The position numbers and the translations under genes are program-made. From Clavelina lepadiformis (lineage: Eukaryota > Chordata > Ascidiacea > Aplousobranchia > Clavelinidae), in NCBI RefSeq assembly GCF_947623445.1, contig NC_135244.1:17546860-17610859 (forward strand): a stretch of 64,000 bases of DNA, read 5' to 3'. Below are positions 10,820 to 22,109 of this stretch, one piece after another; the stretch's first letter is position 1, and every line of letters begins with the position of its first letter. The notes beneath the pieces were generated by a model that saw only the letters and a program-made list of their open reading frames with translations, was not told where the DNA came from and did no database searches.

Positions 10820-12190
10820 TAGTATACACACTATACAGGTTATTAACAAAATTCCTTTATAAAACTACACAAATTTCTTTCAAAATTTCACAAAGCGACC
10901 ACCATAGCAACAAAACTATAAATATTAAAATAAGACTGACAAGTATGCCAGAGTCATGCTATAGCAAAAACTGTTTGTTTTGAATTGGATTGCTTAACAC
11001 ACCTGAAAAAGAAAGTTTATGTTTCCGAAAGCTCGTGTAGAAAAATCAAAAATAAAGTTAACCTCAAGAGTACCATCCTATATATTGCTTTTATTTTACT
11101 ATATATATACCGGGTTAACATGATTCGGCCACCATTAACACTGAATGTTTTGGAAGGTTTAAGCAATTTAGCAAAGATTGGGGTACAAAATGAAGTAAAA
11201 TTGATGAAAAAGTTGCTATAATTTAAGCTAAATTTCTCAAAGCTTCTGAAAGTGTGTTTTCTTATACTCAAGCAACAGAATTTGAATTGATTAGGTTCAA
11301 CATAACTTCAATAGTTCTGTCAAAGCAATAAGTTCGCGAATATTTACCGTACCATATATACAACAATACATTGTCTTGTGGTTTTTTCTAAAATGTTTGA
11401 TTGTTTTGCGATTGTTGAAAATATTTATTTGAGGAAATTAATATGGGCGCCTGCTTCCCTATTTTTTATTAATTTCACCCATTTTACTTCTGAAAACATA
11501 AAGAATCAGTTTGCCAAACAGTGTTTGCCAGTATAGTTATTTAACTACGGATATAAAAGTTTGATAATTAAGTTTTCATATGTTTATATAATATGGTACT
11601 TTCTAAATATGCTGTAGCTTGTACTCTTTTTATAAACATATGGTATTAGTAGACGAAGGAGATTTTACTGTAGTTAAAATATAATACAGATATATAAACC
11701 GGTATATGAAATTCAGATATTAATTTCATATTTGTGTGAGGCATAAAACCTGAGATTCCACTTTAAACTGCAGAATTCTACAAATCTTATTATAACGAAT
11801 TATGCCGCTTCATTGAATTGGAAGTAGCAACGACAAAATACTCTACCAGAAACAAACAATACCTCGAACTGGTCTTGTATGATCTTCAAACTTCTCATAT
11901 ATTTGCTTGTTCTGCAAAGGCTCAGCATTAATATCACTGTATCTTGATATTCCAGGACCCATTCTTACAGAATACCTGATACTGCAAACTCTGGTAAGTA
12001 TTTGAAGCAAATAAAAAAGATGCATTTGTAATTATTCGATGTATTTTGTGACAATTAGACCAGCTAACGTGCAAATTAATTTATTTTTTTACACTAGCAG
12101 AACTACATAAAAAGTTCTTTCTTTTTATCATAAATCAGGAACAAGTTTTTCAGGTATAAAAAAATTGGTTGAGGCATAAGCCCCCAAGTT
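10820..12190. other. Gene-free stretch
   Basis: Very AT-rich. The short overlapping frames near 11000-11270 on both strands look like chance openings. No splice-supported gene or repeat end is seen. Confidence 0.4.
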
Positions 12191-12300
12191 CCAGATTGGA
12201 AAGTTTGATAAGTGCGTGTATGATATGGTAGCTATTGTTTCATTGTGTTGGTGGGGGAATTTTCCAATTATAAAGCGCAAATTTTAACTTTCCAATCTGG
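12191..12300. repeat. Small inverted-repeat (hairpin) element
   Basis: ccagattggaaagtt at the left end is perfectly complemented by aactttccaatctgg at the right end, 110 bp apart. This is the shape of a tiny MITE. No clear target duplication was found. Confidence 0.5.
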
Positions 12301-13029
12301 AGCAGGATAGTGCTGTAGTATTAGGGATGGGTTTCCCCGCCCCTATGAGTGTGCAACTCCTGTAAAGTTAAGTGTTGATAATTTTTAAACATAATTTTAA
12401 ACCAGTACGCTCCCAGCCTGGATCAGGTGGGAACCACTGACTGGTTCCCAGAACAAAATTTAGGGGGCCATAAACTGGGAGTAAATGCACGAAAAATCCA
12501 ATAAAATAATCTTATCCCATGTGTGATAACTGATAACCTTATTTCTTTATTACCGGTTTGGGCAAAATATCATGATAGCATTATTACAGTACCTTTGCAT
12601 TCAAATGAAACACTCAATAGTGACGTCAGAACTGCATTTGTTAATTGATACAAGCTGGGTTAGCATCTTTCTGCACACTTGAGTTTTTCAAAAAAAAACA
12701 AAGTAACGTTGTAGTTTAAATTTTTCTTCACCCAAATGTTCGTTTGAATGGTATATGATCTCACGCTGTAACTTTGCGTTTGTGGTACCTACCAGAGCGA
12801 GACGCCATGCACAACATTGTGTTCTGCAGCTACTTACTTGCTGCTATCAGTTTAAAAAGAAACCAAAAACGCAAAGTCTACTCAGCTTAACGTTTATATT
12901 TGCCAATGAGTGGATTACTTTTTGAATATTTTCAAGTGGCATGCAAGTTCGATTACTACAATGCTTTGCCCAAGACACAAAGTAACAATATTATCTTAGC
13001 AGAAAGAAGGTCACAAGCCAAATTGTGAA

Positions 13030-13155
13030 AAATGTTGTTGTTGTTAGATTTCTATGGCTTAAGTCGTGCAAAGACATAGAAAATATATAAACACATACAT
13101 AAAATGTGCAAAGACCTTCCTCAGTCCGAGGATAAACATTATCATACCAAATTTT
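13030..13155 (+). repeat. SINE tail fragment
   Basis: Contains 'cttaagtcgtgcaaagac' and 'cctcagtccgaggataaaca', the tail words of the SINE at 5745-5985, separated by about 60 bases that include a second 'gtgcaaagac'. The tRNA-like head is absent. Confidence 0.5.
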
Positions 13156-13260
13156 AATAAAAGAAACTATTAAGAGAAATATCAATCAGATTACAAGTAT
13201 AGATTATAAAGTTGCTTTATTTAATTTTAAATAAACAAATTAGTACAGATTAGATAAATT

Positions 13261-13335
13261 TAGTGTTGTTACTTCCAAGCCTTTGTAAGTTAGTGTTGTT
13301 ACTTCCAAGCCTTTGTAAGTTAGTGTTGTTACTTT
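13261..13335. repeat. 30-bp tandem repeat, about 2.5 copies
   Basis: The unit 'tagtgttgttacttccaagc' + 'ctttgtaagt' occurs twice without change, followed by a half copy. This is a small minisatellite, apparently young because the copies are identical. Confidence 0.8.
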
Positions 13336-13493
13336 TTCTACGCACTCCCGCAGACTAATGTTGTCCTTTCTAGGTTTTCCTGAACCTGACTGCAATTTTC
13401 AAGGTTTTTGTGAGTTATGTGATATTTTATCGTCACAGTAATTGGAACAAATTTGGCAGGACACCGTTTACACAACTTTCAAAATTGATGTTG

Positions 13494-13590
13494 TCGGCTC
13501 GGTAACCGAGTGGTTCTAACCCTCGCAATAAAGCAGCTCGAAAATACTCGTGTGCTATGTTCGATAACCAGAAGTGTTGTTACCTTTGTT
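13494..13590 (+). repeat. SINE head with tRNA-like promoter boxes
   Basis: ggctcggtaaccgagtgg is an A-box-like head, and gttcgataacc about 50 bases later is a B-box-like word. The spacing and the presence of related heads elsewhere in the window fit a SINE. No clean cloverleaf or acceptor stem was found. Confidence 0.5.
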
Positions 13591-13599
13591 ATACCTTTG

Positions 13600-16500
13600 G
13601 ACAGGCCCGTATCGTACGAAATTCACATAGGGGCACAAGTTTAGCGTTAACACACACTCAAAATTTTAATTACACCAACTTAAGTAACAAAGCAGAAATC
13701 ATACTTCAAAAGTATAAGAAAGCCGTTTCGTAATACACATCACAAAATGCGGTAGTGTATAGTTTACGACTGCAAAATTTATCCAAAAGCAATTATTGCA
13801 GTATGTTGACGTAATATCATGTTGCCATCACAAAGTTTGTTTATATAATATACAAGCCGCCTTATCGCTCAAATCAAAAGAATATATAAGTTATATTTTT
13901 TTTTAAACTAATTCAAAAACTTTAGAAGTAAGTTGTTTGTTAAATCTCTCTATATAATGCCAAAATAACCAAAACGCCCCTGACCCATTGATAGCCTATT
14001 TCGTGAACGTAAGGTGGAAGAGAGCGGGAAGCAAAGAAAAACTGGCTTTACGAAGTTTCGTAGAACCGCTAAATGTTGGTGAACATGCAAACACAACAAC
14101 AATTAATGAAGGAAAAGAAGCTTTGTACCAAATCATTTTAGCTTTTATATTTTCATGGTATTTGTAAACCAGTCACTCGAAAAATTTTTTGTTTCAACGT
14201 AAAAACTGTTTAGCATTGCCATTTTATTGGCCAAAACCGTGGAGATAAAACGAAAAAGCAAAAAATGTAGAAGTGGTTTCAGCTTAATAAGAAATACAGC
14301 TTTTCATCTACTTCTTCTGCGTAATACAGCAAACGCAATAAGCAAGATTAAGGAGGAGAGACGTGGGTTAAGTTAATTGTTATTCGAAAGCATACTGTTA
14401 GTTTTCTATTTAGCTCTCGGTTTTGATAAAGCTAGAAGATTTTGAACTTTGGAAAAATTTGTATTAAGTTTGTGCTTAATCGACTTCCCATGCATGAAGA
14501 AATAAAGTAGAAGAACGATGGTTTCATCTTCATATCAGGGATAAGTGTATATTTAGGATTGCATTGAGAGGGGACCAAAAGTTTTTAAAAATACTTGATC
14601 TAAAATCCCCGTGTTTGCTCCGCTCAAAATGCGCGAAACGCAAAATTTTGATTTTTACCCTACGGCCTACATAGATGCCTTGAAATGAAATGTATTGTCA
14701 TATTTCTATATGCCTATTTTCAATAGCTACCAACTTAATTAGTGTACACTTTTGAAAAGCCTTATACAACAATCTTGACATATATACAACGTAGTAGCAC
14801 ACAAGGAAATACAACAAACGGAAGAGAATGAAAACGCAAAAGATCCTATATTGCCCAATAAATCTGGGTTTGTGAGGGGTCAATGGCCCAATACCCCCTT
14901 ATGGCAAAGTATAAAATTATATTGAACCGGTTTAAAGGATGTCATACAAATGGCCGTCTGATAAGATGTACTGTAATGCAGGCTTCCTAAATTTAACCTT
15001 TAATTTTCCCAACATTTAAATTGCATTGCATGTTTATTTCGTTTTAGTAGTTTAAAACTGCAATGTTATTGGATACATTGCTACGTGTCCTGTAATTTTA
15101 GGGTCCCCAAACTTAAGTCACGCCATACCGCCATACCCCCAAATTTAAAGCCGCCACTGAATACAAGTTTTTTGAGAGTTATGCCCAGATTTTTTTGTGG
15201 TGGTCAAGTGGTCAAGAAAATATTTCGTTGATGTCACTAATCGTGGTGCAGCCTACTATTGCATGGTATAGGTCTTTTCTAACTATTTTTGGAACAAATT
15301 TATTGCAGCAGATTGGCGTAAAAATAGGTTTCTCAAAAATGTCCGCTATAATTTGGCTGCTATATTGTTCACATATAGACTGTGATAAATATATCACTTA
15401 ATGTAATATAAAATTGTGTACTACATAGAATTCTCATCTATGGAATCAATGAAGCATAACACTGCGTGACGTAATCGATTGTTCCCTTGTGCGTGCATTT
15501 TGATTCTTTCAGCCCTTTTCAGTCGTACGTTCAACGCCGCAACATGTCTCTGTGCTGTTGCTGTTATAATGTTCTATCTTGATGTATTCGTTCAAAGAAG
15601 CTTCAAATATAATCAGATTATACAGTAGTCATTCCTGTGTCATTACTGCTGAAGTCTATCAAAGTTCACTGTTAAGATATACACAAGGAAACAGACTTTG
15701 TAGTGTAAGTGGGTAAACCTTACAGGCTAAGGTACCATTATACCACTTTCCATTACAAGACATTACAATATATTTCGTTTAAGCGTTTTAAAGCGGTATT
15801 TGAGACGCAGAATAACAAAATTTTGTCGTTTTGCGTATTTTGGGTGGAGTGGACAGGTTGGGGAACTTTAAAACCAAGGTTTAAAGCGTTTTGGCTTCCC
15901 TCAAAGCAACCTCAAATACGCCGCAGCATATTAATTGCTAACGTACTGTTACAGTGGTTATCGGTACAGTATTTTAATATTTTCACGTTGACGCTGTTAT
16001 TTTAAGTATAGGTTAGTGGCGCAATTCTTTATCGATTGAACAATAACAGTAGCTGGCTAGTCTAACTAGACCTACTGAAATGTGTTGGAATTCATAAAGC
16101 TAAACTTGGTACATATGCACTTAAATTATAATGTTATTAATGAAGGGTCCCCCATCAATGCTGGGCCCCAGGGCACTCCACCATGTAAATCCTGTAACAA
16201 AAGTTGTTTATTCGTCAGTTGTTGATTGATGTTGATGTCACAATTACTTGTTGAATGCCTCACTAATGTGTATTTTGCGAAATGAGAACCAACTTTGTTG
16301 CAGCATTTGGTTGCCAGTGGGTTTGATGTTTATTATGCTTACACGAACCTACCGACTTCTGGAACAAAAGACCACGATCAGCAGCATATGTACAAATTAT
16401 ATTTTCGACTCTTACACAATCGCCTCCGAAAAGTTAGTAAGCTTATATGTATAGTATTATGATCGCACTCAATGTTTTAGTCGTACTACTAATGCGCGTT

Positions 16501-18690
16501 TATATATTGTCATTTATTATATCATCATTACAACCAAGTACATCTTTCGAATAATTAAAGTTTACCCAAGTCTGTTCGACACGTTCGTTTCCAAGGTCAT
16601 GCAGTTTTAAAACTCCATCTGAATTGCTGTGTGCAAATCGTTGTCTCAATCGCTGTCTTTACACTAGCCATAATTACACTTTACACTAGCCATATTAGTT
16701 GGTATAAGGCGTGGTAAGTTTGTCGGATGCAAAGTCTCTCTATAAACTCTCTTTATGATTTCCATGATCTTTGGTCGGATCAGTTGACCAAACGTCTGAT
16801 TGGACAAAAGTATAGCACGTAACGTCTTCGATTGGAGACTTAGATTCGCTCATGGCTATAACGCTAGTCTACGAGAATTTCCGGGTACAGAATTCTTACT
16901 ATAGTTATGTTTGTTTAGCGCGAGAAAATCTAAACCTTCATGGCTAAAAATTTTTATCTTTGAAAGAACAAGCGCATTTTCGATCTCGCAAGAGTTCTTC
17001 ATCATGTTGGAAAATGTCCCTTTCTTCGAATTGGTTTCTAGATTGCGTGCTAGCTGCATAACCGGTGTGTTGTTTGCTTGATTCTTTCTGCAACATACGA
17101 CGTTGGCGTTATCGATATTCCATTGTCCGATGCCTTCCACTGATGTAATGTACTGGTCACGTGATGAACTGGGGGATATCACAATCCGGTGCTGCTGTTA
17201 TGTATCGGAATTTGCACAAGAAAGAGAACAACAAGATGCACGGTGAGTCAGTGACACGAGTCTGGCCTTGGACAAGGTGTTGTTCCTAATTGTTCCTGTT
17301 CTGTGGACCTGGTGGACAGGTTTAAATTCGGGAAATACTACAGTGCGATACAAAAAAAAAAAAAAAAACTCCAAATAAAAATGTGTGGCAATTAGTGCTT
17401 TGCACAAAACTAGTTGGGTAATCTGGGCGCAAACGACGAGGAATCTGCGCCGGTTTTAAGTGGTGCAACTGTTTTCCTTACACCAGGATGAAAAATTTGA
17501 TATCGAATGCTCGTTGAAAATGTTCTGGTTAATAATAGCAGCCTTGTTTTATAGGATATCTATTGTCCAATCGTTCCTATCGAACGTGGAGTCGTGGTGC
17601 TTCATTTTTGTTCACTTCTCACGCCTGCCTTTTATGTCGTACTAGCCTATAACTTCGTATGATGCGCTAATTTTCTAGTGAAGAATTGCCGTTTTACCCT
17701 ATATCAGTATAGGTACTTGTAGTATTACAAGTATTGCGTTGACGTGGTGCAACTTTTGGGAGCTTTTTAGGAGCAGCTCTAGCTTTACATTTATTGGTGC
17801 ATGCTGTGAACCAACTTTCCAGTAGACTAGTAGGGCACCCCTACTTAAGTTGCCACTGAATTTCCTCAAAGCCTTGGCCTATATGTCACGAATGGTTTAT
17901 TATATAAGGATAAACTTGCCCAGTGTTAAAGCATTGGTGTATAATTTTTCTCTTTAATTAGCTTTAAAAATTTCTTGAATATTCCTAAACTAGGCATATA
18001 GGCTAGAGCCTACATAGTGGAAACCGGAAGGTATGGCACCTACATGCACGAAATTCATCAAAATGCCAAACTTTTTTATGTTCATGTCGATTTATAATGG
18101 GACCAAGCTGGTCTGTATTTCATGGTTGGATTTGCCAAGATTTTGGTTTCGCAGGGGTGCACCTATTCAATCTTTCTCCAGTTTATTTCTAGACTAACAC
18201 TTGGCAACTATAAATTTTAAATTGAGTTGTTTAGGGGCCGGATAAATTTTCATGGATTTTTATTGAATGACCAATCGTTATGGCTTACAGAAATCTTTAA
18301 CTTATTTTTCGAATAAGATGCATAGGGCTAGGTTGAAAAGCTTTTGGGAAAGAACTCTGCCACCAAAACGTAGCTTCTTTTAACCCCTTTGACTCAAAGG
18401 GACCAAGTTATAGTGTAATATTACCTTTCTGAGTCTAAAGAAATATTACATTAACATTAATGAAACATTAACGGTTTCTCATAGTTCAAAATATAAATTT
18501 ATAAAATTCAAACCTAAAATCTGTAGGGTTCTAATTACTATGCCACAGCACTTAGTTTCTAAGTATTTATTATAAACTTTCACTGATAAACCTTACGATT
18601 TTTCACCTGTGGTAAATGGTGACCAGTAAACTAATTCACTTTGTTTTATATACATTTTAGTTTTACTTGTTCATCTCTACTATAATGTCA
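13600..18690. other. 5-kb stretch without a recognised gene
   Basis: I found no exon chain or domain here. Short frames at 15195-15401, 15709-16005, 16248-16454 and 16856-17182 (minus, 108 codons) have no recognisable motifs. A poly-A run lies near 17350. A few short direct duplications occur, for example 'tttacactagccat' twice at 16660-16695. The EIF2B2 promoter and any 5' exon should be in the last kilobase. Confidence 0.4.
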
Positions 18691-18730
18691 TGTGCAAATT
18701 AATGAGTTTGAATTCTTCAGATTTAAAAAA

Positions 18731-19762
18731 ATGGATCAGTTTATATTAGATTTAAAGCAGGAAAAGTTTAATGGTTCTTATGATCTTGCATATAAAGTTA
18801 TAAACCATTTGCGAAAACTTATTAGCCAAACAAGATGGGCACATGCTAAGGAACTAATGGGAGTCATTCGAAAGGAAGGAAAGCAGCTAGTAGCTGCACA
18901 GCCATCGGAATATGTTATTGGAAATATGGTTCGTAGAGTCCTTAAAATTGTCCGTGAAGAGTATGTGAGATTACTTGGAAAGTCTGAGGAGTTTGCTAAT
19001 ACTGAATCCCTTCATAAGATGTTAACTTCAGCTGAAACTGAAGATGAAAAGTACATGAAATCTTTGAAAGAACTGAAAACAACTGTAATGGAAGCCGTTA
19101 GTGAATACATTGATGAAATGGATGCATCTATTCACAACATTGCTGCTCAAGCTATAGAGCACATCCATTCCAATGAAGTAATACTAACTATTGGAAAATC
19201 TCGAACTGTTGAAGCATTCCTTAAACAAGCAGCTAAGAAGAGAAAATTTCATGTGATAGTAGTGGAAGGAGCTCCCCTATATCATGGGCATGAGCTTGCT
19301 GCATCATTAGCCGCTCATAACATTGAAACAACAATTATTACCGATTCTGCAGTCTTTGCAATGATGTCCAGAGTCAATAAAGTAATAATCGGTACACATT
19401 CCGTTCTTGCTAATGGCGGGTTAAAGGCAGTCAGCGGTGCTCATATTGTAGCACAAGCTGCTTACCAGCATGCAGTGCCATTAATTGTGTTAGGTGCCAT
19501 GTTTAAATTATGCCTGTTGCATTATTCGGACATAGGAGGTAGCGAGGCTACTTTCAACAGACTTGCTTCTCCTCATCGAGTTTTGGATTACTACAAAGCA
19601 GGTTCCCAGGATCTGTGTAATGTTCAAGTGTACTGCCCAACATTTGATTATGTTCCCCCAGAACTTGTAACATTGTTTATTTCCAACATTGGTGGAAACG
19701 CCCCATCGTACATGTACAGATTACTGAGTGAAATGTATCACCCAAATGATCATGAACTGTAA
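18731..19762 (+). CDS. EIF2B2: Translation initiation factor eIF2B subunit beta
   Basis: Regulatory subunit of eIF2B, the guanine nucleotide exchange factor for eIF2 that is the target of the integrated stress response. The 343-aa product (human 351) is collinear with the family. Landmarks are the N-terminal helical domain with RWAHAKELMGVIRKEGKQL, AAQPSE..IGNMVRRVLKIVREEY, then the Rossmann-like domain with ALEHIHSNEV-type IEHIHSNEVILTIGKSRTVEAFL, KRKFHVIVVEGAP, MSRVNKVIIGTHSVLANGG, and the C-terminal FDYVPPELVTLFISNIGG and PSYMYRLLSEMYHP. The whole coding region is one exon, in contrast to the intron-rich genes beside it. The ATG at 18731 was preferred over the in-frame ATG at 18692 because 'gaattcttcag' just before it looks like a splice (or trans-splice leader) acceptor and family homology starts after it. 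Confidence 0.96.
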   Translation: MDQFILDLKQEKFNGSYDLAYKVINHLRKLISQTRWAHAKELMGVIRKEGKQLVAAQPSEYVIGNMVRRVLKIVREEYVRLLGKSEEFANTESLHKMLTSAETEDEKYMKSLKELKTTVMEAVSEYIDEMDASIHNIAAQAIEHIHSNEVILTIGKSRTVEAFLKQAAKKRKFHVIVVEGAPLYHGHELAASLAAHNIETTIITDSAVFAMMSRVNKVIIGTHSVLANGGLKAVSGAHIVAQAAYQHAVPLIVLGAMFKLCLLHYSDIGGSEATFNRLASPHRVLDYYKAGSQDLCNVQVYCPTFDYVPPELVTLFISNIGGNAPSYMYRLLSEMYHPNDHEL

Positions 19763-20714
19763 ATTATATCGTACTTCAGTTCCGTTTTCAAACAATTTCT
19801 TTATTGTGGCCTGGCAGTTGCAATGGCCGAAGTAGAGTTTGGATTCCAGTGGAATTTAAAGTGTAGGGTACTGTAGAGCCATGCTAACAGTTAAAAATGA
19901 TCACTACCGACACTATCGATAAGTAGGGATGTTTCGAATTGAACTGAATCCAAATAGTTTGCAAAAATATTGACCATTTCTATTTTTCTCACGAATCTAA
20001 ATCTTACTGGCAAATGTGGGTTGAATCCTTCATTTTGTAAAAACTAAGAAAACAAGAGAAAAACGTTAACTTTTGACTTTTTAGGTTGACATTAAAGACA
20101 GTAAAATGTTAACGAGTGTTTGTGTAATTTTTAATACGCCAAAAAACAAGTTTAAGCATGATTTCCTTGCTCTTCGTCAACTTTTGGCAAAGTTGGCAGA
20201 TTTGGATTTACATGAACAAAATGAAAACATTTAAACTTTTCAATAATATAATAATAGCAAAGTATATACCTTTGCAAACTAAGTGTTTGTTGTACATAGA
20301 CAACTGGTGAAGGGGAAAAACCTTAACATTGTATCGTGAATAATTGAGTTTGAGTGTTTAGAGTTCTAAAGTTGGTCCGGATTGGAATTTTATACACTTA
20401 CACTTTATAGAGTTTTGCTTTGGCCATTGCTACCTTGAGTTGGTTTCTTTTCGCGTAGACTACAGGGGTATAGGACAAAACACGTATAAGTAGGCTGGTT
20501 TGCATTGTTATGCTTCTATTTGGATTACTAGCGAAATTGTGGTTATTTGCTTTTTTATCGTTTAAGTTGTATTGGTAGCAGTAAATCAGATATCTTTATT
20601 GAATTTTTATTCCTTTTAAATAACTAGTGTTCCAACTGTATTAAACAAACCTTTATGTTTAGGTAAAGAGTGTTTGTTTCCAAACAATTGTATTGTAGCT
20701 GAACTTGAACCACT
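19763..20714. other. Spacer between EIF2B2 and MAGOH
   Basis: No further gene is seen. The spacing of about 950 bp is too wide for a typical tunicate operon, so the two genes are probably transcribed separately. Confidence 0.45.
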
Positions 20715-21413
20715 ATGTCTTCAGACTTTTACTTAAGATACTATGTTGGACACAAAGGCAAATTCGGCCATGAATTTCTGGAGTTTGAATTTCGTCCTGA
20801 TGGTAAGTTTGCAAGGTACTCAACCTTTTCAGAAGGAGTGTAAATTATAATGACTGTAATGTTTACAATTGATGCCTTTGTTCAGGAAAGCTTAGGTATG
20901 CGAATAATTCAAACTACAAAAATGACACAATGATTCGTAAAGAAGCATATGTTCACAAGGCTGTCCTGGAAGAGTTGCAAAGGATTATCGACGATTCCGA
21001 AATCATGAAAGAAGACGATACACTTTGGCCAAATCCTGACCGTGTTGGAAGACAGGTTGATATATACATCATACTTTTTTGGCTAAATTGTTGCATATTT
21101 GGAATTATGACTACTTTTCAGGAATTGGAAATTGTGCTTGGCGACGACCACATCTCTTTCACAACATCTAAAATAGGCTCTCTTGTTGATGTCAGTGACT
21201 GCAAAGACCCAGAGGGATTACGGTGTTTTTACTACCTTGTACAGGTCAGTATGTTTAGCTCTGCTCTCGCAGTGAAACCTTATCAATTATTATACATATC
21301 TATTACACATTAAGTGCCTCCCCTTACAAAAGTTTTCTTGTTTTACGTTCTAGGATCTTAAATGCCTCGTCTTTTCCTTGATTGGGTTGCATTTCAAAAT
21401 TAAGCCGATCTGA
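20715..21413 (+). CDS. MAGOH: Mago nashi, exon junction complex core subunit
   Basis: Binds Y14 (RBM8A) and locks eIF4A3 on spliced mRNA as part of the exon junction complex. Exons are 20715-20802, 20886-21055, 21122-21244 and 21354-21413, with GT-AG borders and consistent phases. The 146-aa product is the same length as human MAGOH and almost collinear with it: [39 protein letters not shown], a variable loop [57 protein letters not shown] and a terminal [10 protein letters not shown]. Translation of exon 2 or 3 alone runs into introns, so the exon-joined model is required. Confidence 0.98.
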
Positions 21414-21720
21414 TTTGCAAGAATGTTTTTATCGGACCTGCTTAGCACAAATAGCGAACACGACACATTGACTTTGTGAGCCTGTCGCTGAAGCATGATA
21501 CTGATTTTAGCATCACCATTATCTCAACACAAAGCTCTTCACCATTAATTTTGTAGTATGTAGTGTTTGAACTAAAATATTTTAATTTTAAAACCAGTAA
21601 GCGAAACATACTTAGGTGAATGAGTGAGCATTTATACCAAATCTTGGATTGTCTTGTATTTGTGTATTGAATGTGGTTTATAAAATCTTTGAGGTAGCAT
21701 GTATCATATTTTCTGATGTC

Positions 21721-21726
21721 AATAAA
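21721..21726 (+). terminator. MAGOH: Candidate MAGOH polyadenylation signal
   Basis: An aataaa hexamer lies 308 bp downstream of the stop codon. MAGOH and UBE3C converge, with about 700 bp between their stop codons. Confidence 0.4.
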
Positions 21727-22109
21727 TGTTAACATTTTAACATTTCCGTGGCTATGGTACTGGTAGAAAATGTAGCAGTGTGTGTACCTTACGTATGTGT
21801 GAACTAAAAAAACTATAGATAAACTAGAATTTTTATAATATTTTCTGTATATTTGAAAATGTCAGTTTACAGCAATCATTCAAGTAAATATCACTTAATG
21901 AAACAATTCAGACAAACATAAGCACAAAACTAGGGTCTGCATTGTTAAAAACTTGCGGTTTTAAAATTCTTAAGACATTTCTGTACATACTATTAAGGTT
22001 CCTGCAAATAATGTAAAATGATCACAGCATCCTTGTGTTGCACAAACGAAATGCAAGTAAGACAATAAGATACTGCAAGCATAACAAAATGCAGACTAAT
22101 CAAAGATCA

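Noticed and set aside
13494-13590. tRNA gene on the plus strand
   Set aside because: Same reason: promoter-like boxes without a credible cloverleaf, and similar heads elsewhere.
16856-17182. 108-codon minus-strand open frame as a gene
   Set aside because: No domain, signal, splice partner or recognisable homology; its length is within chance for 64 kb of DNA.
18692-18730. Upstream in-frame ATG as the EIF2B2 start
   Set aside because: The added residues do not match the family and an acceptor-like cttcag lies between the two ATGs, so 18731 is the better start.
18731-21413. EIF2B2-MAGOH operon
   Set aside because: The spacing of about 950 bp is much wider than typical tunicate operons.
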